Shown here piece by piece: positions 17,416 to 25,225 of a DNA stretch of 27,016 bases. The position numbers and the translations under genes are program-made. Source of the DNA: an uncultured Collinsella sp. Lineage in GTDB: Bacteria > Actinomycetota > Coriobacteriia > Coriobacteriales > Coriobacteriaceae. The notes under the pieces were generated by a model. The model was given only the letters and a program-made list of their open reading frames with translations, did not search any database and was not told where the DNA came from. The stretch's first letter is position 1, and each line of letters opens with the position of its first letter. Location: positions 1 to 27,016 of the forward strand of contig CABURR010000028.1 of assembly GCA_902493985.1 (NCBI GenBank). The letters are read 5' to 3'.

Positions 17416-17448
17416 TTGACTAGTCATGGTGAACAACCCTGCTATCCT
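17416..17448 (+). promoter_or_regulatory. Candidate promoter of the transporter locus
   Basis: TTGACT (17416-17421) is a 5 of 6 match to TTGACA, and TGCTATCCT (17440-17448) resembles an extended -10. The 21-base spacing is long, so the extended -10 may carry the activity. A start near 17455 would give a leader of about 226 nt that includes the whole three-way junction. Confidence 0.45.
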
Positions 17449-17479
17449 GCGGGTTGACGAAGACTGATATCTCACCTCG

Positions 17480-17562
17480 CCGATACATACTGTCTGGCGA
17501 ATCGTTTGTCAACGAATTCGGTGAACGGTAGTAAATACCGTTCAAGCGGATGTATGTATCGG
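17480..17562 (+). ncRNA. Candidate structured leader RNA (three-way junction)
   Basis: Three helices nest cleanly. P1 is a perfect 11-bp pairing of CCGATACATAC (17480-17490) with GTATGTATCGG (17552-17562). P2 pairs 17498-17506 with 17511-17520 (9 bp, bulged A17516, loop TGTC). P3 pairs 17522-17530 with 17536-17544 (9 bp, loop GTAAA). P2 and P3 are one base apart, with 7-base joins to P1. The P1 5' strand can also pair with GTATATATCG at 17605-17614 (9 of 10), giving a possible switch. I do not recognise a known riboswitch or T-box class. An alternative reading is a set of protein operators. Confidence 0.5.
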
Positions 17563-17658
17563 TCGCCGAGCGCGGCACCTCAGTTGGGTTCGTCGGTAGG
17601 TAAGGTATATATCGTCCGCAAGTTGCGCGGGGGCAAGTCTAGGTGCTCCCGAGTAAGA

Positions 17659-17677
17659 TTCTCTATTGATAGGAGAA
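17659..17677 (+). promoter_or_regulatory. Hairpin covering the ribosome-binding site of the binding-protein gene
   Basis: TTCTCTA (17659-17665) can pair with TAGGAGAA (17670-17677) around a TTGA loop, with one bulged G. This would hide the AGGAG (17671-17675) used by the ATG at 17681. It is a weak helix and could be regulated by the structured leader upstream. Confidence 0.4.
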
Positions 17678-17680
17678 GAC

Positions 17681-19294
17681 ATGGCCATCATCAACAAGGG
17701 TATGTCCAGGCGTTCGTTCCTCGGCCTCACCGGCAGCGTCGCTGCTGTCGCAGGGCTTGGTCTCACCGGCTGCGGTGGCAGCTCTAGCGACGAGGGTTCC
17801 GCTTCCGGTTCCACCGATTCCGCCAACCGTGGCGGCGGCGTGATCACCGCTGGTTCCGCTTACGCTCCGTCCAGCTTCGATCCCGCCAGCACCGGCTCCG
17901 CTGTGGGCCTGGGTGCTAACTGGCACGTCGTCGAGGGCCTCTACGGCATCGATTACCACGACTACAGCACCTTCAACGAGCTCGCCACCGACGATCCCAA
18001 GTCCGTAGACGACACCACTTTCGAGGTCACCATCCGCAAGGGCGCCAAGTTCTCCGATGGCACCGAGGTCACCGCTGACGATGTCGTCGCCTCCTACACC
18101 GCTTGCGCCGCTTCCGCTACCTATGCTCCGTTCTTCCAGCCCTTCGAGTCCATCGAGGCCAAGGACGCCAGCACCGTGACGGTCAAGACCAAGGTCCCCA
18201 ACTTCTCCCTGCTCAAGGATCGTCTGGCCATCGTCCGCGTTACCCCGGCCACTCAGACCGAGGAAGATCGCGCCAAGCAGCCGATCGGCTCCGGCCCCTG
18301 GATGTACGACTCTATCTCCGATACCGAGATCACCCTGGTTCCCAACCCCGAGTACAACGGTGAGTATGCTGCCGAGGATAAGAAGATCCAGTACAGCATC
18401 CTGACCGACCCCACCGCTCGCGTTACCGCTCAGCAGGAGGGCTCCACGCTCGTTATGGAGCTCGTTACCGCTGACGCCGTCGACCAGCTCGAGAGCGCCG
18501 GCTGCAAGATCGATAACGTTCAGGGTTTCGGCACCCGCTTCATCATGTTCAACGTCGCCAAGGAGCCTTGGAACAACGTCAAGGTCCGTCAGGCCGTCAT
18601 GTATGCGCTCGACACCGAGAAGATGGTCAGCAACACCTTCGCCGGCCTTGCCACCGCTGCCAGCTGCTACCTGCCCAAGAGCTTCACCAACTATCATGAG
18701 GCTTCCACGGTGTACAAGACCGACGCCAAGAAGGCTAAGAAGCTCATCGAGGAGTCTGGCATCACCCCGGGTGCCATCACCCTGCGCACCACCGACAACG
18801 AGCAGATTAAGGGCATGGCCGCCCAGGTCAAGAACGACCTCGACGCTCTCGGCTTCGATGTGACCATCCAGACCGATACCTCGCCGGCTACCTACGCTGC
18901 CATTGACGGCGGCGAGGCCTACGATATCCTCCTTGCCCCTGGCGATCCTTCCTGCTTCGGCGCTGATCCCGACCTGCTGCTCAACTGGTGGTACGGCGAC
19001 AACGTCTGGATGCAGACCCGTTGCCCGTGGAAGGAGTCCGCTGAGTGGCAGAAGCTCCACGGTCTCATGGACGAGGCTCTTGCCGCCGAGGGCGACGAGC
19101 AGCAGAAGAAGTGGAACGAGTGCTTCGACATCATTGCCGACAACGCCGTTCTGTACCCCGTTGTCCACGTCAAGACCGTCTCCGCTTCCTGGGACGATCC
19201 GTCCACTGCGCCCAACGGCGAGGCCCTCGATGGCTTCAAGGGCATCGGCACGACGAGCATGTCCTTCAGGGGCGTTGCGACCGTCAAGGCGTAA
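17681..19294 (+). CDS. ABC transporter solute-binding lipoprotein (SBP family 5), Tat signal
   Basis: A 537-residue extracellular binding protein of the oligopeptide/dipeptide/nickel class (SBP_bac_5). Its signal carries a twin-arginine motif SRRSFLG (9-15) and a lipobox LTGC with Cys31, so it is probably Tat-exported and lipid-anchored. A Gly/Ser linker follows. TFEVTIRKGAKFSDGTEVTADDV is the usual family region (shown here in part: KFSDGTEVTADDV). The ATG at 17681 has AGGAG five bases upstream; an in-frame TTG at 17666 and an ATG at 17702 are less likely. Codons are strongly C-ended, suggesting high expression. The aldolase and kinase downstream suggest a sugar-acid ligand rather than peptide, but the ligand cannot be read from the sequence. 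Confidence 0.93.
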   Translation: MAIINKGMSRRSFLGLTGSVAAVAGLGLTGCGGSSSDEGSASGSTDSANRGGGVITAGSAYAPSSFDPASTGSAVGLGANWHVVEGLYGIDYHDYSTFNELATDDPKSVDDTTFEVTIRKGAKFSDGTEVTADDVVASYTACAASATYAPFFQPFESIEAKDASTVTVKTKVPNFSLLKDRLAIVRVTPATQTEEDRAKQPIGSGPWMYDSISDTEITLVPNPEYNGEYAAEDKKIQYSILTDPTARVTAQQEGSTLVMELVTADAVDQLESAGCKIDNVQGFGTRFIMFNVAKEPWNNVKVRQAVMYALDTEKMVSNTFAGLATAASCYLPKSFTNYHEASTVYKTDAKKAKKLIEESGITPGAITLRTTDNEQIKGMAAQVKNDLDALGFDVTIQTDTSPATYAAIDGGEAYDILLAPGDPSCFGADPDLLLNWWYGDNVWMQTRCPWKESAEWQKLHGLMDEALAAEGDEQQKKWNECFDIIADNAVLYPVVHVKTVSASWDDPSTAPNGEALDGFKGIGTTSMSFRGVATVKA

Positions 19295-19356
19295 GACTCG
19301 CTTGAGTCTGTATGCAGGATGTCGGTCGTTGGGACCGTATCCTCATAGTTGAAACA

Positions 19357-19390
19357 AAGACCCGGGCGGCAACGATGTCGCTCGGGTCTT
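19357..19390 (+). terminator. Strong intercistronic hairpin without U-tract
   Basis: A 14-bp stem (19357-19370 with 19377-19390, two G-U pairs) has a 6-base loop and is followed by GTAATGAG, so it is not a classical terminator. It lies between the binding-protein and permease genes, where such hairpins often stabilise the upstream message and reduce downstream expression. Confidence 0.7.
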
Positions 19391-19451
19391 GTAATGAGTA
19401 TCCGTACTCATATACCAGTTGGTCCTACCGACAAAAGAAAGGGGAGAGAAC

Positions 19452-20408
19452 GTGAACAACTTGCTACGTTTGATTGGAAGGCGTCTTGTGGCGCTGCCGA
19501 TCATGGCATTGGGCGTCACCGTCCTGGTGTTCTTCCTTATGTCGTTCTCCAAGACCGACCCCGCCTACACGGCGTTGGGTGACGGTGCCTCGCCCGAGGC
19601 GGTTGCCGAGTACCATGAGAAGTATGGTCTGGACGACCCCTGGCCCGTGCGCTACGTGCGCTATATGGGCGATTTGATCCATGGCGACATGGGCACCTAT
19701 GGTGCTGCTCGCAACTCCGTTGCCAAGCGCATCTCCACGGCCCTGCCCGTCACGATGCAGCTGACCTTTATCGGTCTTGCCATCGGTGCGGTCGTTTCGT
19801 TTTTGCTCGGCGTCATCGCGGCACTGTATCGCGACAAATGGCCGGACCAAGTGATTCGCGTCTTTTCCATCGCCGGCTTGGCAACCCCGTCGTTCTGGCT
19901 TGCCGTTCTGTTGATCCTGCTGTTCTCTTCCTACCTTAAGGTGCTCCCGGCATCGGGTGCTCTGCCTCACTTCACCACGAATCCGGTTGGCTATCTGGGA
20001 CGTATGATCATGCCCGCCATCGCCTTGGCATTTCCGCTGACGGGCCAGATGACTCGTATCGTGCGCACCGCCATGGTCGAGGAGCTCGACAAGGATTATG
20101 TCCGTATGGCTCGCGGCGCTGGCGTTCCCGAGAAGGTCGTCGTCGGCATCAACGTTCTTCGCAATGCGCTGATCACCCCGGTCACCACCCTCGGTCTTAA
20201 GATCGGTTACCTCATGGGCGGCGCCGTCGTCATCGAGGTTATCTTCAACCTCCCCGGCATGGGCACCGCGATTCTGCAGGGCGTTCAGGGCAACGAGGCG
20301 AACCTGGTTCAGGGCGTCGTTATCGTCGTTGCTCTTGCCTTCATCATCATCAACATCGTGGTTGACATGCTCTACCTGCTCATCAACCCGCGCATCAGGA
20401 CGGTGTAG
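19452..20408 (+). CDS. ABC transporter permease, DppB/OppB type
   Basis: A 318-residue inner-membrane permease with about six membrane segments: one near residues 10-30, then a long extracytoplasmic loop and a C-terminal set of helices. The cytoplasmic EAA-type loop VEELDKDYVRMARGAGVPEK would dock on the ATPase subunits. The preferred start is GTG 19452 (MNNLLRLIGRR), preceded by AAAGGGGAGAG; an in-frame TTG at 19419 lies upstream without a site. It ends 3 nt before the fused permease-ATPase gene. Confidence 0.93.
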   Translation: MNNLLRLIGRRLVALPIMALGVTVLVFFLMSFSKTDPAYTALGDGASPEAVAEYHEKYGLDDPWPVRYVRYMGDLIHGDMGTYGAARNSVAKRISTALPVTMQLTFIGLAIGAVVSFLLGVIAALYRDKWPDQVIRVFSIAGLATPSFWLAVLLILLFSSYLKVLPASGALPHFTTNPVGYLGRMIMPAIALAFPLTGQMTRIVRTAMVEELDKDYVRMARGAGVPEKVVVGINVLRNALITPVTTLGLKIGYLMGGAVVIEVIFNLPGMGTAILQGVQGNEANLVQGVVIVVALAFIIINIVVDMLYLLINPRIRTV

Positions 20409-20411
20409 ATT

Positions 20412-22427
20412 ATGGTAAAGATTCGAGAGAAGCAAACCGAGCAGCTCGAGAAGGCTGCCTCCAAGGGGCTCAAGCTCGGTGGCTGGAAGAAGATGACGCT
20501 GTCTTCTAAGATTGCCGCCGTCGTGCTGGTGCTGGTCGCCCTGACTGCGATCCTGGCGCCCCTTCTTGCCCCCTATAGCCCGGTCGAGATCTTTACGGCT
20601 CGCCAGGCTCCCGGCAACGGATTTATCTTCGGTACCGACGATAAGGGTCGCGACATTCTGTCGCGTATGCTCTACGGTGGTCGTTACTCGCTGATTATCG
20701 GCTTTGGCGCCACTGCCATGGCTCTGGTCTGCGGCTCGGTCGTGGGCGCCCTTGCAGCGGTTTCGCGCAAGGCCGTCTCCGAGACGATCATGCGTATCCT
20801 GGACATCATCATGTCCATCCCCGGCATCGCCCTCGCGGCCGTCTTCGTCTCCATCCTGGGCAACTCCGTGCCGTCGATCATCTTCGCCATCGGCTTTATG
20901 TACACTCCGCAGATTGCCCGTATCGTGCGCGCCAACATCGTGTCCGAGTACGGCGAGGACTATGTCCGCGCGGTCATCGTTTCCGGCGCCAAGGCTCCGT
21001 GGATTTTGATCAAGCATGTTCTGCGTAACTGCATCGCCCCGATCATGGTCTTCACCGTTACCCTGGTCGCCGACGCCATCATCTTCGAGGCCTCGCTGAC
21101 CTTCATCGGCGCTGGTATCCAGGAGCCCACCGCTACCTGGGGCAACATCCTCGCCGACGCCCGCGGCGGCGTGCTCGCCGGCCGTTGGTGGCAGGCGCTG
21201 TTCCCGGGTCTGGCCATCATGATCACCTGCCTGGCGCTTAACATCCTCTCCGAGGGCATTACCGACGCCATGGCCGCTGCCCCCTCCGCCGCCCTGGATC
21301 CTACCGATTCCTCCAAGCGTCGCGAGGCCGACCTGCTGGTCTCCGACCCCGTTCGCGCCTACAAGGAGCAGGCCCAGTCCCTCTCCGCTCGCCTTGGCGC
21401 CCTGCGCGATGTCGAGCTCAAGCGTGACGATCGCCATGTGCCCGACGAGTCTGTTGAACCGATTCTCTCGGTCCGTGACTTCTGCATTCAGTTTGAGCAT
21501 CACGGTGATATCAACGTCGTCGACCATGTCAACTTTGACGTCCGTCCTGGTCAGACCATGGGCCTGGTGGGCGAGTCCGGTTGCGGTAAGTCCATCACCA
21601 CGCTGGCCATCATGGGCCTGACCGATGAGGACGAGCACCTTTCCGGCGAGGTCCTCTGGGAGGGCCGTGACCTGCTCAAGATGAGCAAGAAGGAGTGGTT
21701 CGGCCTGCGCGGTACCGATATCGCTATGGTCTATCAGGACGCCCTGTCCTCGCTCAACCCCTCCATGCTCATCTCTGCCCAGATGAAGCAGCTCACCAAG
21801 CGCGGCGGAACCCGCAGCGCCGAGGAGCTCCTGGAGCTCGTCGGCCTCGATCCCAAGCGCACGCTCGAGAGCTATCCGCACGAGCTTTCCGGCGGCCAGC
21901 GTCAGCGTGTCCTGATCGCTATGGCCCTTACCCGCGACCCCAAGCTGGTCATCTGCGACGAGCCCACGACCGCTCTGGACGTTACCGTTCAGAAGCAGGT
22001 TATCAAGCTGCTCAACGATCTTCAGGCCAAGCTCGGCTTTGCCATGATCTTCGTTTCGCACGACCTGGCGCTGGTCGCCGAGGTCGCCCACAACATCACG
22101 GTTATGTACGCTGGCCAGGTTATCGAGCAGGCGCCCACCAAGGAGCTGCTCACTAACCCGATCCACGAGTACACCCGCGGTCTTCTGGGTTCCGTTCTGT
22201 CCATCGAGAGCGGTTCGGGCCGCCTGCACCAGGTGCCCGGCGCCGTTCCGAGTCCGCGCGATTTCCCCAAGGGCGATCGCTTCGCGCCCCGCTCGAGCCA
22301 TCCGCGTATTGGCCTGGACACCCGTCCGGTCTTCAAGCGCGTGCCCGGCACCGAGCACTTCTATTCCGAGCTCCCCGACGAGGTGCTCAAGGCAAATGGT
22401 TTGACCCCTCACGCGGAGGTGATGTAG
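20412..22427 (+). CDS. ABC transporter permease-ATPase fusion (DppC-DppD type)
   Basis: A 671-residue fusion. Residues 1-290 form a DppC-like permease: a membrane segment at 32-53, GTDDKGRDILSRMLYGGR (74-91) and the EAA loop YGEDYVRAVIVSGAK (180-194). A charged linker (295-345) leads to a DppD-like ATPase with Walker A GESGCGKS (387-394), signature LSGGQ (492-496) and Walker B VICDEP (513-518). The C-terminal oligopeptide-transporter tail is present, but its usual cysteine positions are not Cys: the region reads KGDRFAPRSSHPR. Most relatives encode the two parts separately. I recall fused permease-ATPase subunits in SatABCD-type sialic acid transporters, which supports but does not prove that ligand. 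Confidence 0.95.
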   Translation: MVKIREKQTEQLEKAASKGLKLGGWKKMTLSSKIAAVVLVLVALTAILAPLLAPYSPVEIFTARQAPGNGFIFGTDDKGRDILSRMLYGGRYSLIIGFGATAMALVCGSVVGALAAVSRKAVSETIMRILDIIMSIPGIALAAVFVSILGNSVPSIIFAIGFMYTPQIARIVRANIVSEYGEDYVRAVIVSGAKAPWILIKHVLRNCIAPIMVFTVTLVADAIIFEASLTFIGAGIQEPTATWGNILADARGGVLAGRWWQALFPGLAIMITCLALNILSEGITDAMAAAPSAALDPTDSSKRREADLLVSDPVRAYKEQAQSLSARLGALRDVELKRDDRHVPDESVEPILSVRDFCIQFEHHGDINVVDHVNFDVRPGQTMGLVGESGCGKSITTLAIMGLTDEDEHLSGEVLWEGRDLLKMSKKEWFGLRGTDIAMVYQDALSSLNPSMLISAQMKQLTKRGGTRSAEELLELVGLDPKRTLESYPHELSGGQRQRVLIAMALTRDPKLVICDEPTTALDVTVQKQVIKLLNDLQAKLGFAMIFVSHDLALVAEVAHNITVMYAGQVIEQAPTKELLTNPIHEYTRGLLGSVLSIESGSGRLHQVPGAVPSPRDFPKGDRFAPRSSHPRIGLDTRPVFKRVPGTEHFYSELPDEVLKANGLTPHAEVM

Positions 22428-23255
22428 ATGAGCGAGACCGCAGTCAACGGCGTCGAGCCGATCATCTTCCTTGATGACGTCCACGTCACCTTTAGGACCC
22501 GTACCGGCTCGATTCTGCACCCCAACCTGGTTCACGCCGTCCAGGGTGTAACGATTAAGCTCATGCCCGGTCAGACGATCGGCATCGTCGGCGAGTCCGG
22601 TTGCGGTAAGTCCACCACCGCTAACGTCATGTGCGGCCTGCAGGCCCCCACGAGCGGCAAGGTCTACTTTAAGGGCAAGGACGTTACCAAACGTACCGCC
22701 GAGGACCGTCGCCACATGGGTCGCGTCATCTCGGTCGTGTTCCAGAACCCGGCCACGGCGCTCAACCCCCGCATGGTCGTTCGCGAGCAGCTGCTCGACC
22801 CCATGCGCGTCCACAACCTGGGTACCGAGGCCGAGCAGGAGAAGCGCGTCAAGGAACTCTTGGAGCTCACCGGTCTGCCCAGCTCCGCTGCCGAGGTTCT
22901 TCCCGGCCAGCTTTCGGGCGGCCAGCGCCAGCGCGTCGCAATTGCCCGTGCCCTTTCGCTGAACCCCGATGCCATCATCGCCGACGAGCCCACCTCGGCT
23001 CTGGACGTTTCGGTCCGCGCGCAGATTCTGAACCTGCTGACCGACCTTAAGAAGGAGCTCGGCCTGGCCATGGTGTTCATCAGCCATGACATCCAGACGG
23101 TCCGCTATATCTCTGACGACATCATCGTTATGAATGGCGGCAGGATCGTCGAGCAGGGCGAGGCCAAGCAGGTCTTCCAGCACCCCCAGGACCCCTACAC
23201 CAAGATGCTGCTCGGCGCTGCGCCGTCGCTGCTGCATCCCAAGCTCGGCGAGTAG
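22428..23255 (+). CDS. ABC transporter ATP-binding protein, DppF/OppF type
   Basis: A 275-residue ATPase that would pair with the ATPase half of the upstream fusion to drive transport. It has Walker A GESGCGKS (55-62), Q-loop FQNP, signature LSGGQRQRV (162-170), Walker B IIADEP (183-188) and the switch His in FISHD. It stops soon after the core (GAAPSLLHPKLGE) and lacks the longer C-terminal extension with cysteines seen in many OppF/DppF proteins. The ATG directly follows the TAG of the fusion gene. Confidence 0.94.
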   Translation: MSETAVNGVEPIIFLDDVHVTFRTRTGSILHPNLVHAVQGVTIKLMPGQTIGIVGESGCGKSTTANVMCGLQAPTSGKVYFKGKDVTKRTAEDRRHMGRVISVVFQNPATALNPRMVVREQLLDPMRVHNLGTEAEQEKRVKELLELTGLPSSAAEVLPGQLSGGQRQRVAIARALSLNPDAIIADEPTSALDVSVRAQILNLLTDLKKELGLAMVFISHDIQTVRYISDDIIVMNGGRIVEQGEAKQVFQHPQDPYTKMLLGAAPSLLHPKLGE

Positions 23256-23271
23256 CCTCGCTTTCCCTCCC

Positions 23272-23299
23272 GTGCGCCCGGTTCCCTTGCCGGGCGCAC
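23272..23299 (+). terminator. Strong hairpin after the transporter genes
   Basis: A perfect 10-bp stem, GTGCGCCCGG (23272-23281) with CCGGGCGCAC (23290-23299), has an 8-base loop. The tail CTCCGTTGCGATTTC is not a proper U-tract. It may lower expression of the esterase genes relative to the transporter or protect the transporter message. Confidence 0.65.
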
Positions 23300-23335
23300 C
23301 TCCGTTGCGATTTCGAAAGGTTGGGTTCACGAGCC

Positions 23336-24313
23336 ATGCCAAGTGCTCAGGAGCTACAACATCAATTTGGTGAATATCGAGGCGCCATGCCCCGTCCATC
23401 AGATTTCGATCTCTTTTGGAAGGATCGCATGGCCGAGGCCGACGCCGTCGGGCTTGACTATGCGATCGAGACGGCATCGGTCGCCGATGCCGCGACCTGC
23501 CAGCTTTTCGACCTCTGGTATACCGGCATGTGTGGCGCGCGCCTGCATGCCAAGTACCTTAAACCCGTCTCGGACGAGCCCGTGCCATTGGTACTTCAGT
23601 TCCATGGGTATCCGGGTGCAAGCCGCAGCTGGTTTGAGCAGGCGTCGTTTGCGGGCATGGGCATGGCACTCATCGCCCTCGACTGCCCCGGCCAAGGAGG
23701 TCCCTCCGAGGACATTGGTGGATTTGAGGGCACAACGGTTGCCGGGCATATCGTCGCCGGTATCGACGGCGACCCTGCCAACCTCTACTATGTCCGCTTA
23801 CACCAAGATATTCGCATCCTGTGCCGCATCGTTCGCGAGCTCGAGGGCATCGATCTTGCGCGTGTGTTTGTGAACGGCGCGTCGCAGGGCGGCGGTTTGG
23901 GCATTGCGACCTGTGCGCTTAACAGCGAGCTTATCAATCGCGCCGCCATCCTCTATCCCTTCCTGTCAGATTTCCGCCTGGTCTGGGATTTGGATGCCGA
24001 CGACATTGCCTACGAGGGCCTGCGCTATTGGTCTCGCTGGTTTGACGAGGACTCGACTCGTATTGACGAAGCCTATGCCAAACTGGCGTACTTCGATTCC
24101 AAGAACTTTGCCCCCATGGTCAAATGTCCCGTGCTGTTTGGCACGGGCACAGCTGATATCGTCTGTCCGCCGGCGACGCAGTTTGCGGTCTACAACAACC
24201 TGACCTGCGATAAGCGTCATGAGTTCTTTGAGGGCTTTGGCCACGAGGAGATTCAGGACTTTGATGATCTGATCATTCCGTTTTTCTGTGAGGGAGGGGA
24301 GGCTCATGTCTAA
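23336..24313 (+). CDS. CE7-family carbohydrate esterase (acetyl xylan esterase/cephalosporin C deacetylase type)
   Basis: A 325-residue alpha/beta hydrolase that lacks a signal peptide and so should work in the cytoplasm on imported substrate. CE7 marks are clear: NGASQGGG with nucleophile Ser183, TADIVCPPATQFAVYN with Asp274, and FGHE with His303. The usual RGQ motif reads PGQ (119-120 region), so oxyanion-side contacts may differ. Members remove O-acetyl groups from small sugars or antibiotics; here removal of O-acetyl groups from an imported sialic acid or similar sugar fits the neighbours. The start ATG 23336 has AAAGG 15 bases upstream, a weak spacing, while TTG 23321 sits too close to it. 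The stop overlaps the next gene by 8 nt. Confidence 0.88.
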   Translation: MPSAQELQHQFGEYRGAMPRPSDFDLFWKDRMAEADAVGLDYAIETASVADAATCQLFDLWYTGMCGARLHAKYLKPVSDEPVPLVLQFHGYPGASRSWFEQASFAGMGMALIALDCPGQGGPSEDIGGFEGTTVAGHIVAGIDGDPANLYYVRLHQDIRILCRIVRELEGIDLARVFVNGASQGGGLGIATCALNSELINRAAILYPFLSDFRLVWDLDADDIAYEGLRYWSRWFDEDSTRIDEAYAKLAYFDSKNFAPMVKCPVLFGTGTADIVCPPATQFAVYNNLTCDKRHEFFEGFGHEEIQDFDDLIIPFFCEGGEAHV

Positions 24314-25157
24314 GTGCGAGAGCAATATCGATGAGCTGATTGTCCCCGAGCTTGCGGGGATTGCTGGAACGGTTTCGTCAAGGCTCGCAGAATATCGGGA
24401 CTGGCGCGGTGATGTCCAAGCAGATGTTTCTGATTTAGAGACATGCGCTTCGAATCTTGAGATTCAAGGCCTGGCCATTACGGCGATTGACTTTGTTAAC
24501 CCCTGCGCCCGTTACTCGGAGGTCTCCTTTGAGCTCGGTGACGATGCGATTCACGCTCGTTTGATCGAGCCTGTCGGTCGTGCCCGAGTATCTGAGCGCG
24601 TGCCGTTGTGCCTGATGTTCCACGACATCGATCGGCCTGTGCGCGGCTGGCATCACATGACGAGATTTGCCGCCATGGGGTATGCCGTCCTCGCGCTGGA
24701 TGACGATGTTGCTGGTGCGGACGACCTGCAGTGGGGGATTTCTTCGCCCGCTTTTGTCGAGCGCGTCCGTTGGGGTTGCGCGCTGGCGAAGGTGGCGCGC
24801 AATCTTGATGGCATGGACCCCGACCGCATCTTTGCATGGGGCGAGGGTCTTGGCGGCGGAGTCGCGCTGGCGGTTTCTGCTCTGGACGAGCGGGGCCTCG
24901 CCTGCACGGCGGTTGCCAATCCAATTCCCGGTGGCCTCGAGGCTCTGTCGTCTCGGGTGCGCGGATCGGTGCTCATGGGCACGTCGCTCATGGATACCGT
25001 GAGCGACCCCAAGGGTCAGTTTGCCGTATTCAACGGTCTTGAGTGTGACCGGAGGCATATCATCTATGCAAAATACGCTCACGAGCGCATCAATGCGTTC
25101 GAAAACGAAGTCGTCGACTTCTTTAACCAAACGTTCTACCCGTGTTCTTTGGCCTAG
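24306..25157 (+). CDS. CE7-like alpha/beta hydrolase paralogue lacking the catalytic serine
   Basis: A 283-residue protein, a divergent paralogue of the esterase encoded just before it. Aligning the two by eye, IFAWGEGLGGGVALAVSAL matches VFVNGASQGGGLGIATCAL, which puts Gly181 where the nucleophile Ser should be. The acid and base are kept: Asp230 in LMDTVSDP and His259 in AHERINAF. QFAVFNGLECDRRH also parallels QFAVYNNLTCDKRH. So it looks like a non-hydrolytic or altered partner, perhaps binding substrate or pairing with the active copy. The ATG at 24306 overlaps the upstream stop (ATGTCTAA), has GGGAGGGGAGG before it, and implies coupled translation and near-equal amounts. Confidence 0.82.
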   Translation: MSKCESNIDELIVPELAGIAGTVSSRLAEYRDWRGDVQADVSDLETCASNLEIQGLAITAIDFVNPCARYSEVSFELGDDAIHARLIEPVGRARVSERVPLCLMFHDIDRPVRGWHHMTRFAAMGYAVLALDDDVAGADDLQWGISSPAFVERVRWGCALAKVARNLDGMDPDRIFAWGEGLGGGVALAVSALDERGLACTAVANPIPGGLEALSSRVRGSVLMGTSLMDTVSDPKGQFAVFNGLECDRRHIIYAKYAHERINAFENEVVDFFNQTFYPCSLA

Positions 25158-25183
25158 ACGGCCTGGACACTGCCAACAAGAGT

Positions 25184-25202
25184 GGGCGGCATAGGGCTGC
25201 CC
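25184..25202 (+). repeat. Short intercistronic hairpin before the aldolase gene
   Basis: GGGCGGC (25184-25190) pairs with GCTGCCC (25196-25202), one G-U pair, around ATAGG. It lies in the 68-nt gap ahead of AAGGAG and may modulate processing or ribosome access. Confidence 0.4.
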
Positions 25203-25225
25203 GCCAGACAACTAAGGAGATTCTT

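Larger units (their letters stand above)
17316..17680 (+). other. 365-nt leader region before the ABC transporter locus
   Basis: No protein-coding gene is seen here. The first 100 bases are AT-rich and contain CATGATTGC twice (17340-17348 and 17373-17381), 33 bases apart, a possible operator pair. No clear uvrC terminator is visible. A promoter candidate, a structured RNA and an RBS hairpin follow and are listed separately. Confidence 0.7.

Noticed and set aside
17480..17562. A tRNA or T-box leader
   Set aside because: There are three helices rather than four arms, no T-loop or anticodon pattern, and no T-box sequence.
17663..19168. A 501-codon minus-strand open frame opposite the binding-protein gene
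   Set aside because: Gly/Leu/Val-rich shadow translation of a strongly codon-biased gene; no start signal or domain.
19464..23477. A 1337-codon open frame on the minus strand opposite the ABC transporter genes
   Set aside because: It lies wholly antisense to four clear transporter genes with intact motifs. Its composition (Asp, Gly, His, Gln rich) is what reversed C-ended codons produce, and no domain is recognisable.
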